Source: Bacteroidota bacterium
Lineage (GTDB): Bacteria > Bacteroidota > Bacteroidia > Cytophagales > Cyclobacteriaceae
Reading direction: 5' to 3'
Assembly: GCA_018266435.1 (NCBI GenBank)
Contig: JAFEAL010000010.1
Span: 62,001 to 126,000 of the forward strand
Length of the DNA: 64,000 nt
A program made the position numbers and the translations under genes. The notes beneath the pieces are model-generated. The model saw only the letters and a program-made list of their open reading frames with translations. It ran no database searches and was not told the origin of the DNA. Positions within the stretch are counted from its first letter, which is position 1. Every line of letters starts with the position of its first letter. Positions 37,336 to 44,155 of this stretch are shown here, one piece after another.

Positions 37336-37567
37336 TCTTCCATTTTTGATATTTTTCTTTCATACAATGTCCACAAGGGCGAAAACCGTTTTCAACCGCT
37401 TCGTTTTCTGATGAAAAGAAAATTCTGTTTTCTCGTTTCATTTTTTTGCCCGAACCACACGACAAGGTTCCATAAATTTTTAGTTTAAGATTTCCGCCAA
37501 AACAAATTTCTTGTTGTTTGATTTTGAAACGCAAATCGCTGTTGGATATTTCGCTGTGTCGTATCAT
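37322..37567 (-). CDS. Free-standing Ada metal-binding domain protein
   Basis: An 81-residue protein that is essentially only the N-terminal metal-binding domain of Ada. The segment ENRIFFSSENEAVENGFRPCGHC matches the second half of that domain. Three cysteines are in place (Cys37, Cys65, Cys68); the position of the fourth Ada zinc ligand is Lys41. In classical Ada this domain takes methyl groups from DNA phosphotriesters and thereby switches on the regulon. Here it is split from the AraC-methyltransferase protein encoded in the same cassette. Whether it accepts methyl groups is unknown. Confidence 0.75.
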   Translation of the reverse strand: MIRHSEISNSDLRFKIKQQEICFGGNLKLKIYGTLSCGSGKKMKRENRIFFSSENEAVENGFRPCGHCMKEKYQKWKNGFI

Positions 37568-37569
37568 TA

Positions 37570-38277
37570 CTAACTAATGGCATCGTGAAAAATAATGCCC
37601 AATGTGTAGCGTTGTCCGCTGTGGACTTCGCTTACACCGTGTTTCATATTTACCCGATAATAACCTCTTATGCCTTTTTCGGGTTTGAAATTGGTCGTGA
37701 AAATCAACATATCACCTTTCTTTGGTTTCAGCACAATGGCTTTGGATTGTGCTCTTGGAATTTGCTGTGTCAAAACAAATTCTCCACCTGTAAAATCTTT
37801 GTCGGGTTCGTTCAAAAACAAAACGGTTTGTATCGGAAAATAAATATCGCCATACAAATCTTGATGTAAAGTATTGTGTCCGCCTTTGCCGTATTTCAAA
37901 ATCAAAACTGTTGCTTTTTGTTGATTGTTTTCGTGGCATTGTTGCAACAATTCCTGATGTGTTTTCGGAAATTGTCTGTCAACGTTCAATGCCTTAAACC
38001 AAGCATTTGCAATAGGTGCAAGGTGCGGATAAATGTTTGTTCTGATTTGTTGAATGATGTCGGGCAACGGATAGTTGAAATACTTGTATTCGCCCAAACC
38101 AAAACGGTAGCGTTCCATAACTACCGTTTTTCTGTAAGCGTTTGGATTGTCATAATTCCGTATCAGTTCGCTACATTCTTCGTCTGTCAAAATGTTTGGA
38201 ATGATTGCAAAACCTTTTTCGTGCATTTCATTTGCAACAAGTTCCCAATCTGTATTTTGTAATTTTTGCGTTATCAT
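37570..38277 (-). CDS. 2OG-Fe(II) oxygenase family protein
   Basis: A 235-residue prokaryotic 2OG-Fe(II) oxygenase, resembling the family that begins with a GFAIIPNILTDEEC segment. Iron ligands are H138-x-D140 (LHQDLYGD) and H213 (KHGVSEV), with R223 (GQRYTLGI) as the 2OG-binding residue. It sits between the Ada gene and the Ada-zinc/AlkB pair, which suggests a role in alkylation damage, perhaps on nucleic acid, but its substrate is unproven. Its ATG overlaps the stop codon of a truncated dehydrogenase remnant (ATGA). Confidence 0.82.
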   Translation of the reverse strand: MITQKLQNTDWELVANEMHEKGFAIIPNILTDEECSELIRNYDNPNAYRKTVVMERYRFGLGEYKYFNYPLPDIIQQIRTNIYPHLAPIANAWFKALNVDRQFPKTHQELLQQCHENNQQKATVLILKYGKGGHNTLHQDLYGDIYFPIQTVLFLNEPDKDFTGGEFVLTQQIPRAQSKAIVLKPKKGDMLIFTTNFKPEKGIRGYYRVNMKHGVSEVHSGQRYTLGIIFHDAIS

Positions 38278-38378
38278 CTTATTACTGAAATTCCTGCGTC
38301 CACTGTTAATTCTGTTCCGTGAATGTATGCTGCTTCCTGCGAAGCAAGAAACAAAACTGTATTGTCATTGTTCCACAG
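38274..38378 (-). pseudogene. 3' stub of a short-chain dehydrogenase gene
   Basis: Translating the minus strand from 38378 to the TGA at 38274-38276 gives about 34 residues that read FLASQEAAYIHGTELTVDAG near the end, the classical C-terminus of short-chain dehydrogenases (FLASDEAxxITGxxLxVDGG). A TAG precedes it and the catalytic part is absent. The TGA overlaps the ATG of the 2OG oxygenase gene, so an intact dehydrogenase gene was probably once translationally coupled here and was removed by an internal deletion. Confidence 0.7.
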
Positions 38379-38472
38379 GTATAAACCCTACCTTCTCTTG
38401 CTTTAAGATGTAATTCTTGAGTTTCGTTATGTTGATGCTTCATTTTTGACTGTTTTTTATTTGAATTTCTGT

Positions 38473-38518
38473 TGCAAAGATTGGAATGTATGTTGTGGCA
38501 GAAAACCCGAAACTTGCT
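38473..38518 (-). promoter_or_regulatory. Second copy of the putative Ada-regulon promoter box
   Basis: On the minus strand this begins AGCAAGTTTCGGG and ends CTTTGCA 46 nt later. The same 46-nt layout occurs before ada at 39386-39431; 20 of the first 23 bases agree. It overlaps the ada stop codon and would drive the remnant dehydrogenase and the downstream 2OG oxygenase, Ada-zinc and alkB genes. Confidence 0.55.
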
Positions 38519-39368
38519 ATATTTCCAAAGTGTTTGTTTTGGCACTTTCCCAACCGATGATAGCTGTCTTTCGTGTATTGCCCCACATATAACCACCAAT
38601 GTTTCCCGATGATTGAATAACACGATGACAAGGAATGAGAAACGCAACGGGATTGCTTCCGATAGCCGTGCCAACGGCTCGGGAAGCGTTGGCGTTGCCG
38701 ATTTTTTCGGCAATGTTACCGTAGGTAGCAAGTTTTCCCATTGGAATTTTCAAAAGTGTTTCCCAAACTTTCAACTGAAAATCAGTGCCTTTCAAATGCA
38801 GTTTTATTTCTGGTAATTTGCTCCAATCATTTTGGAAAATAAACAATGCGTTTTGTTGTAATAAATCTAATTTTCGTTGAAAAGTTGCGTTCGGAAATTT
38901 TTGTTTCAAGTCGTGCAATGCGTTGGCTTCATCATTGTCAAAGGCCATATAGCAAGCACCTTTTGGAGTAGAAGCCACAATCATACTTCCAAACGGACTT
39001 TCCGCAAAACTGTAATTGATAAAAAGATTTTTTGCACCGTTTTTATATTCGGCAGGTGTCATTCCTTCAATGTTTACAAACAAGTCGTGCAGTCGTCCTG
39101 TGCCTGAAAGTCCCGTTTCATAAGCGGTGTCAAAAAGTGTAGCTTGTTGGTCGGTCAGTAATTTTTTGGCGTGTTCAATGCTGGTGTATTGTAAAAACTT
39201 TTTTGGTGTCGTTCCTGCCCATTCGCTAAACAAACGCTGGAAATGAAACGGACTTAAATGCACTTGTTCCGCGACTTCGTCCAAATTCGGTTGATCCTTA
39301 AAATTGGTTTTTATGTATTCAATTGCTTCTGCAATTCGCTTGTAATTGATTTCTTGTTGCTCGTTCAT
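38517..39368 (-). CDS. ada: Ada-like regulator: AraC domain fused to O6-methylguanine-DNA methyltransferase
   Basis: A 283-residue protein. Residues 8-108 form an AraC-type double helix-turn-helix; residues 115-275 are a methyltransferase with acceptor Cys247 in IPCHRV and the SRAVGTAIGSNPVA and KVWETLLKIP blocks. It repairs O6-methylguanine and probably activates the cassette. The N-terminal zinc domain of classical Ada is missing here and is instead encoded separately at 37322-37567. It is the first gene of the cassette, with a putative promoter box upstream at 39386-39431. Confidence 0.9.
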   Translation of the reverse strand: MNEQQEINYKRIAEAIEYIKTNFKDQPNLDEVAEQVHLSPFHFQRLFSEWAGTTPKKFLQYTSIEHAKKLLTDQQATLFDTAYETGLSGTGRLHDLFVNIEGMTPAEYKNGAKNLFINYSFAESPFGSMIVASTPKGACYMAFDNDEANALHDLKQKFPNATFQRKLDLLQQNALFIFQNDWSKLPEIKLHLKGTDFQLKVWETLLKIPMGKLATYGNIAEKIGNANASRAVGTAIGSNPVAFLIPCHRVIQSSGNIGGYMWGNTRKTAIIGWESAKTNTLEI

Positions 39369-39385
39369 CGTTCAGAATTTTATAC

Positions 39386-39431
39386 TGCAAAGGTCTAAAT
39401 TATGTCGTTGTCATAAAATCCGAAACTTGCT
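39386..39431 (-). promoter_or_regulatory. Putative Ada-regulon promoter box before ada
   Basis: Minus strand: AGCAAGTTTCGGATTTT, 46 nt in total, ending CTTTGCA 18 bp before the ATG. It is matched by the copy at 38473-38518. CTTTG resembles the end of a TAnnTTTG -7 box, so the conserved upstream part is the likely activator site. Binding by Ada is an inference. Confidence 0.55.
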
Positions 39432-39638
39432 GAATTTTGTCTTTCGGTTGATGTTAGTACGGGTGTCGGTTAGGGTTGCCGCCAACGGGCACATAAAGGC
39501 ATTATAATCTACTACCTACAGTTGATTTGAACAGAAGCCTTCTTTGTCTGGTGATTAATGATGCCAACACTGACAAAATCGAAATGGTTAATAAATACCA
39601 ACAAATAGTTATTTTCGGGCTACAATTTACCTTGTGAT

Positions 39639-40103
39639 ATGTTTTCTAAGACCACCGAATATGCCCTCAGAGCTACTATTCTTATCGCCCAAAAAAGTAG
39701 TATTGAAAATAAAATTGGTATTCAGGCTATTGCAGAGGACATAGATTCACCTCAAATGTTTACTGCCAAAATAATGCAGATGCTTACTAAAGGAAACAAG
39801 GTGGTTTGCAGTGTAAGAGGCCCTGGAGGAGGATTTTATATGACTGAAAGTCAAAAGAAATTACCGATAGCTGCTATCCTCCATGCCGTAGGCGATGAAG
39901 ATATCTTTCATCGGTGTGTTTTAGGATTACACGAATGTTCTGATAAAACTCCTTGCCCAATACATTCAGAATACCGACCAATCAGAAAACAAATTACTCA
40001 TCTCTTTCAAAGCAAATCCATCCGTGATTTAGCTCTGGAATTAAATAGTAAAAATATCCTCTTAAATAACATCCTGAAAAAAAAACCAAAGGCTGTTAAA
40101 TAA
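39639..40103 (+). CDS. Rrf2-family regulator with three conserved cysteines (NsrR-like)
   Basis: A 154-residue Rrf2 protein: winged helix-turn-helix in the first 70 residues (TTEYALRATILIA, then VRGPGGGFYM as the wing) and a cysteine set Cys93, Cys100, Cys106 (HRCVLGLHECSDKTPCP). That spacing is typical of Fe-S-binding Rrf2 proteins such as NsrR, whose cluster reacts with NO to release DNA. It precedes the ric gene by about 170 bp. Control of the NO genes is inferred from context. Confidence 0.87.
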   Translation: MFSKTTEYALRATILIAQKSSIENKIGIQAIAEDIDSPQMFTAKIMQMLTKGNKVVCSVRGPGGGFYMTESQKKLPIAAILHAVGDEDIFHRCVLGLHECSDKTPCPIHSEYRPIRKQITHLFQSKSIRDLALELNSKNILLNNILKKKPKAVK

Positions 40104-40204
40104 GTGTATCCAGCTTAATCTCCTAATCATTAGTTGATTGCTGCTGCTAAACACAATTTTTATTGTATTGCATTTTGAATCCTCTTGCTTGTAGTCTTTG
40201 TAGG

Positions 40205-40238
40205 TATAATTAAAAGTATTTAAATACTTTTAATTATA
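40205..40238. promoter_or_regulatory. Perfect 34-nt palindrome, probable Rrf2/NsrR operator
   Basis: A perfect 17+17 inverted repeat with core AAAAGTATTTAAATACTTTT, centred between 40221 and 40222. It covers the expected -33 region of the ric promoter. Its length and position suggest a repressor dimer site. Confidence 0.75.
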
Positions 40239-40249
40239 AACTTTTCATG

Positions 40250-40257
40250 TACTTTTG
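40250..40257 (+). promoter_or_regulatory. -7 box of the ric promoter
   Basis: TACTTTTG matches TAnnTTTG exactly. Transcription should start near 40264, which rules out the ATG at 40247 and supports the start at 40277. The -33 region lies inside the palindrome. Confidence 0.65.
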
Positions 40258-40276
40258 CAACATAAATAATCACGAT

Positions 40277-41236
40277 ATGGAAACAACAACTGATAACATC
40301 TTAAATGTAACCCTGATTGAGCCTCGCTTAAAACACCCTACTATTTTTGCCCGTTTCGATGACTTGGATGAAGGCGAAAGTATGATCATTCTTAATGACC
40401 ATGACCCCAAACCGTTATATTATCAACTACTTAACGAACGTGGCAATATTTTTACATGGGAATATCTTGAGCACGGACCGCAATGGTGGAAAATAAAAAT
40501 CAGTATTCGTAATTCGGGCGATAGCGATGAAACACTGGGAGCTATAGCAGCAAATGATTTAAGAAAGGCTGAAGTATTTAGGAAGTACGGACTGGACTTT
40601 TGTTGCGGTGGAAAAAAGACAGTAAAAGAAGCTTGTGCAGAAAAAGGAATTGATGCAGCCAAAGTAGAACATGAATTGCATAACACAGACCAACTCAAAT
40701 CAACTACCAGGCCATTACCCTACAACGAGTGGAACATTGATTTTCTTGCTGACTACATTGTGAACAACCACCATGCGTACATAAAGAAAAACTTACCCGA
40801 TATCCGGACTTATGCAGCTAAGGTAAATCAGGTGCATGGAAGCAGGCATCCAGAATTAGAAAGGGTTTATGAACTGGTTGAGGCCGTTCGAGTTGAACTA
40901 ACCGAGCACATGATGAAAGAAGAGGAGATTTTATTTCCATACATTAAAAATTTAGTTTCATCTAAAAACAACAGGCTAAGCCTGCCTCGGCCATCATTTG
41001 GAACTGTGCAAAACCCTGTACAGATGATGGAAGATGAACACGAAATGGTAGCACAAGATTTGCGTGAACTGCGTGACATTACGAAAAATTATGCATTGCC
41101 TCTGGATGCGTGTGCAAGCTATGGATTATTATACAAATTGTTGGATGAATTTGAAAACGATCTGCACGTACATGTGCACCTTGAAAACAACATTCTATTT
41201 CCTAAGGCCATCGATATGGAAAAAACATTGGTTTAG
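40277..41236 (+). CDS. ric: Iron-sulfur cluster repair di-iron protein (RIC/ScdA) with N-terminal DUF2249
   Basis: A 319-residue protein in three parts: a DUF2249 domain (1-80, FDDLDEGESMIILNDHDPKPLYYQL), an ScdA N-terminal domain (about 86-125, RKYGLDFCCGGKKTVKEAC with Cys109-Cys110 and Cys120), and a hemerythrin-like four-helix di-iron domain (about 140-319) with repeated His/Glu ligands (HHAYI, HMMKEEEILFP, EDEHEMVAQDL, HVHLENNILFP). RIC proteins repair Fe-S clusters damaged by NO or oxidants. The fused DUF2249 domain is common in Bacteroidota. It heads the plus-strand NO operon; the ATG at 40277 was chosen because the -7 box lies over the earlier ATG. Confidence 0.93.
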   Translation: METTTDNILNVTLIEPRLKHPTIFARFDDLDEGESMIILNDHDPKPLYYQLLNERGNIFTWEYLEHGPQWWKIKISIRNSGDSDETLGAIAANDLRKAEVFRKYGLDFCCGGKKTVKEACAEKGIDAAKVEHELHNTDQLKSTTRPLPYNEWNIDFLADYIVNNHHAYIKKNLPDIRTYAAKVNQVHGSRHPELERVYELVEAVRVELTEHMMKEEEILFPYIKNLVSSKNNRLSLPRPSFGTVQNPVQMMEDEHEMVAQDLRELRDITKNYALPLDACASYGLLYKLLDEFENDLHVHVHLENNILFPKAIDMEKTLV

Positions 41237-41259
41237 ATGAATTGAATAAAGTTAATTCT

Positions 41260-42066
41260 ATGCTCTCAATTAATGCCAACACAAAAATAAATTCAATCCT
41301 AAAAAAAAATGCCGATGCATTGGAGGCCATTATCAGCATTTCGCCAAAATTCAGTAAGCTTAGGAATCCTTTATTACGCAAGGTAATTGCTTCAAGAACT
41401 TCCATCAGTCAAGCCAGCAAAATTGCGGGTGTTACTGTTCATGATTTCTTCACCAAGCTGAGACCTCTTGGTTTTGTAGTAGATGAAACCGTAATAGAGG
41501 AAAAAGATCAAGAGCAGGCTGTACCTGATTTTCTGAAAGAAGTTAAACCAGAATCTATTGAAGAATTGGATGTGAGACCAATGATCGAAAGTGGGAATGA
41601 TCCTTTTAGCATTATCACAAAAAAAGTAAAACAACTGAAAGCTGGAAAAATCTTAAAACTGGTTAACAGTTTTGAGCCAATTCCTTTAATTAACATCTTA
41701 AGTAAGCAAGGGTTTGAGTATTATGTAGAGAATATAGGTGCAAATTGGGTTAATACATATTTTTATAAAACACCCCAGTCTCGGTTAAGCATGGATGAAG
41801 ACATTAAATCAAGCGGGGATTGGGATACATACATGAAACATTACGAAAATAATTTGGTGACTGTTGATGTCAGGCATTTAGAAATGCCACAGCCCATGCT
41901 TACTATTCTGGACGAACTAGAGCGGATAGCCGCAGGCAAAGCTTTGTTTGTACTTCATAAACGTATTCCTGTTTTTTTACTACCTGAATTGCGCGAACGT
42001 AACTTTGATTTTCGTATAAAGGAAATATCAGACGGGGAAGTATACCTGTTGATTTTTAAAAAATGA
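41260..42066 (+). CDS. DUF1858 / DUF2249 protein of the NO-stress operon
   Basis: A 268-residue protein (ATG at 41260; a TTG six codons earlier is possible). An N-terminal DUF1858-like helical region (KKNADALEAIISISPKFSKLRNPLLRKVIAS, then ISQASKIAGV) is followed by two DUF2249-like domains (about 90-165 and 190-268, DVRPMIESGNDPFSIITKKVKQL and DVRHLEMPQPMLTILDELE). DUF2249 is TusA/SirA-like and often accompanies RIC and NO-reductase genes. Molecular function is unknown; position suggests a role in NO defence or metal-centre repair. Confidence 0.8.
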   Translation: MLSINANTKINSILKKNADALEAIISISPKFSKLRNPLLRKVIASRTSISQASKIAGVTVHDFFTKLRPLGFVVDETVIEEKDQEQAVPDFLKEVKPESIEELDVRPMIESGNDPFSIITKKVKQLKAGKILKLVNSFEPIPLINILSKQGFEYYVENIGANWVNTYFYKTPQSRLSMDEDIKSSGDWDTYMKHYENNLVTVDVRHLEMPQPMLTILDELERIAAGKALFVLHKRIPVFLLPELRERNFDFRIKEISDGEVYLLIFKK

Positions 42067-42079
42067 TGCAGTCTCGGCA

Positions 42080-43357
42080 ATGGATATAGCGCAAGTAAAA
42101 ACTACTTCATACAAAGTGGTGCTGCCGTTTTATTTGTATGCTGCGTTTTCTTTTTTAGCAGCAGCACTTCTTTTGTTTACTGCTTCACCTGCTTTCTTAG
42201 CACATTATTTTCAGCCGCACATATTAGCTATTACCCACACTATGGCGTTAGGCTGGGGTACCATGATTATTTTAGGGGCCAGTCATCAGTTAGTCCCTGT
42301 CATTATTGAGGGCAAGTTATACAGCAATGCCTTAGCTTACATTTCTTTCATTTTTGCTGCGGTGGGTATTCCATTGCTGGTGTATAGTTTTTATATTTTT
42401 GATATGGGCGCTTTCGCTAAGTGGGGAGGGCGCTTTGTGCTGTTATCCATACTGGCTTACATTATTAACTTAAGCGTGAGTATATCAAAAAGTAAAAATG
42501 AAAACGTTCATGCTTTTTTTGTTCTGACATCTGCCGTCTGGCTATTTCTTACGGTAAGTTTGGGCTTATCACTGGTCTATAATTTTACTTCCTTTTTGCT
42601 GCCACAAGATTCTTTGCACTACCTCCCGCTGCATACGCATATTGGTATTATCGGCTGGTTTTTATTATTGGTAATTGGCGTTGCGTCCCGCCTCATTCCA
42701 ATGTTTCTTATTTCGAAATATACCAATACAAAGTTGTTGTGGTGGATATACTTTCTTATAAATGCTGCTCTTATTGCTTATGTCGTATTATTTTACCTGT
42801 CGGGCAATTCATCATTTATTCTGCTTCTTACCTTAGTGTTGCTTACGGCTGTTGTGTTATTTGGTTATTATTGTTACCGAGCCATGCAGCAAAGAATCAG
42901 GAAACAAATTGATGAGCAAGTTAAAACTTCTCTTTTGTCTGTTGCACTTATGGTTGTGCCAGTGCTGCTGTTATTCATAATAATAATTTGTATCTCAATG
43001 GAGCACAAAGAACATGTTCAACTGATCACGGCATACGGATTCTTAATCTTTTTTGGCTGGCTCACATCTATGATATTAGGAATGACATTTAAAACACTAC
43101 CATTCATTGTTTGGAATAAAGTGTACCATCACATCAGCTCTATCGGCAAAACGCCAAACCCAAAAGATTTATTTTCGCATTTCAATTATAATCTGATGAG
43201 TTATTGTTACCTGGCCGGGTTGGTAGTGTTTGTGTCAGGTATTTTTTTATCACAAGTTCTTTTTTTAAAACTTGGGGCAGGATTGCTAACCATAACTGCC
43301 GTGCTTTACAATATCAATGTAATTAAAATTATGTGTCATAAAAGAACATTAACATGA
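42080..43357 (+). CDS. NnrS-like polytopic membrane protein
   Basis: A 425-residue protein with about 12 transmembrane helices. Several histidines lie at helix ends (HILAITHTMALGWG, LPLHTHIGIIGW, KVYHHI), as in the NnrS/heme-copper-related membrane proteins linked to NO metabolism. It lies between the DUF2249 gene and the DUF59 gene, overlapping the latter by an ATGA. NnrS is thought to relieve NO stress and to bind heme and copper. The link here rests on histidine pattern and gene neighbourhood. Confidence 0.78.
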   Translation: MDIAQVKTTSYKVVLPFYLYAAFSFLAAALLLFTASPAFLAHYFQPHILAITHTMALGWGTMIILGASHQLVPVIIEGKLYSNALAYISFIFAAVGIPLLVYSFYIFDMGAFAKWGGRFVLLSILAYIINLSVSISKSKNENVHAFFVLTSAVWLFLTVSLGLSLVYNFTSFLLPQDSLHYLPLHTHIGIIGWFLLLVIGVASRLIPMFLISKYTNTKLLWWIYFLINAALIAYVVLFYLSGNSSFILLLTLVLLTAVVLFGYYCYRAMQQRIRKQIDEQVKTSLLSVALMVVPVLLLFIIIICISMEHKEHVQLITAYGFLIFFGWLTSMILGMTFKTLPFIVWNKVYHHISSIGKTPNPKDLFSHFNYNLMSYCYLAGLVVFVSGIFLSQVLFLKLGAGLLTITAVLYNINVIKIMCHKRTLT

Positions 43358-43677
43358 ATGTTGTAACAAATGATAACATTAAAACAACGGCAGCAGTAGC
43401 TGCTTTACAACAGGTGTACGATCCTGAAATTGGTTTGAATGTGGTTGATTTAGGTTTAATTTATGAATTAGATTTTGATAACGAGCATAAGCAAATATTG
43501 TGTACGATGACTCTAACCACTCAATTTTGCCCGATGGGCGAGAGCATTACCAGTGGCGTAAAGTCTGCACTTAAATCAACTTTTCCTGATTATGATGTTG
43601 AGCTAAGTTTAATATTTGAGCCCGCCTGGAAATACGAAATGATCTCAGAAGAAGGTAAACAATTTTTAAACCGATAG
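43354..43677 (+). CDS. DUF59 (MIP18/SufT-like) metal-sulfur cluster factor
   Basis: A 107-residue protein of the DUF59 family: QQVYDPEIGLNVVDLGLIYEL with the conserved Asp-Pro-Glu, and the MTLTTQFCPMGE loop with its single reactive cysteine. These proteins help Fe-S cluster assembly. It overlaps the NnrS-like gene by 4 bp and is followed 6 bp later by a Rrf2 gene, fitting a unit that rebuilds Fe-S centres after NO damage. Confidence 0.88.
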   Translation: MNVVTNDNIKTTAAVAALQQVYDPEIGLNVVDLGLIYELDFDNEHKQILCTMTLTTQFCPMGESITSGVKSALKSTFPDYDVELSLIFEPAWKYEMISEEGKQFLNR

Positions 43678-43683
43678 TTTTCT

Positions 43684-44115
43684 ATGTTAAGTCTAACATG
43701 CCAGGCTGCCATAAAGGCTGTAATTTTTCTCGGTTCAAAACAAAACTCCGCTGATAAATCCAGTATAAAAGAAATTGCCCGGTATATTGATGAGAATGAA
43801 CACACCGTAGCCAAGCTTTTACAAAAATTGGTAAAAGAAAAAATTATTAACAGTACCAAGGGCCCCACGGGTGGATTTTATATTACTAAAGAGCAAGCAC
43901 AGCAGCGTGTAATACGTGTTGTTGAAACAATTGATGGAGAAGATGTATTTAAAAAGTGTGGCTTGGGCCTGAGTAAATGCAACGAAGCAAAGCCTTGTCC
44001 ATTTCACAACGACTACAAACCCATAAGAGAACACTTTAAGGTCATGTGTACGAAGAAAAAAATTTATGAACTGCAACAAAAAGTAACTACCGGTGTTGCC
44101 TATTTGGTTGGTTAG
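43684..44115 (+). CDS. Second Rrf2-family regulator with three conserved cysteines
   Basis: A 143-residue Rrf2 protein with the N-terminal winged helix (EIARYIDENEHTVAKLLQKL, TKGPTGGFYI) and Cys92, Cys99, Cys105 (KKCGLGLSKCNEAKPCP), the same cluster-binding spacing as the regulator at 39639. The two proteins are similar but clearly distinct. As the last gene of the RIC operon it probably autoregulates it. Which of the two binds the palindrome cannot be told from sequence. Confidence 0.87.
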   Translation: MLSLTCQAAIKAVIFLGSKQNSADKSSIKEIARYIDENEHTVAKLLQKLVKEKIINSTKGPTGGFYITKEQAQQRVIRVVETIDGEDVFKKCGLGLSKCNEAKPCPFHNDYKPIREHFKVMCTKKKIYELQQKVTTGVAYLVG

Positions 44116-44155
44116 TTTTTTTTGTCATTCGTTCCTACCGGCTTTGTCATGCTGA

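Noticed and set aside
38306..38731. 141-codon minus-strand frame beside ada
   Set aside because: Its first two thirds lie over ada in another frame and the last part crosses the dehydrogenase stub out of frame; it is not a gene.
40247..40276. Upstream ATG for ric
   Set aside because: The -7 promoter box TACTTTTG overlaps it, so it would not be in the mRNA.
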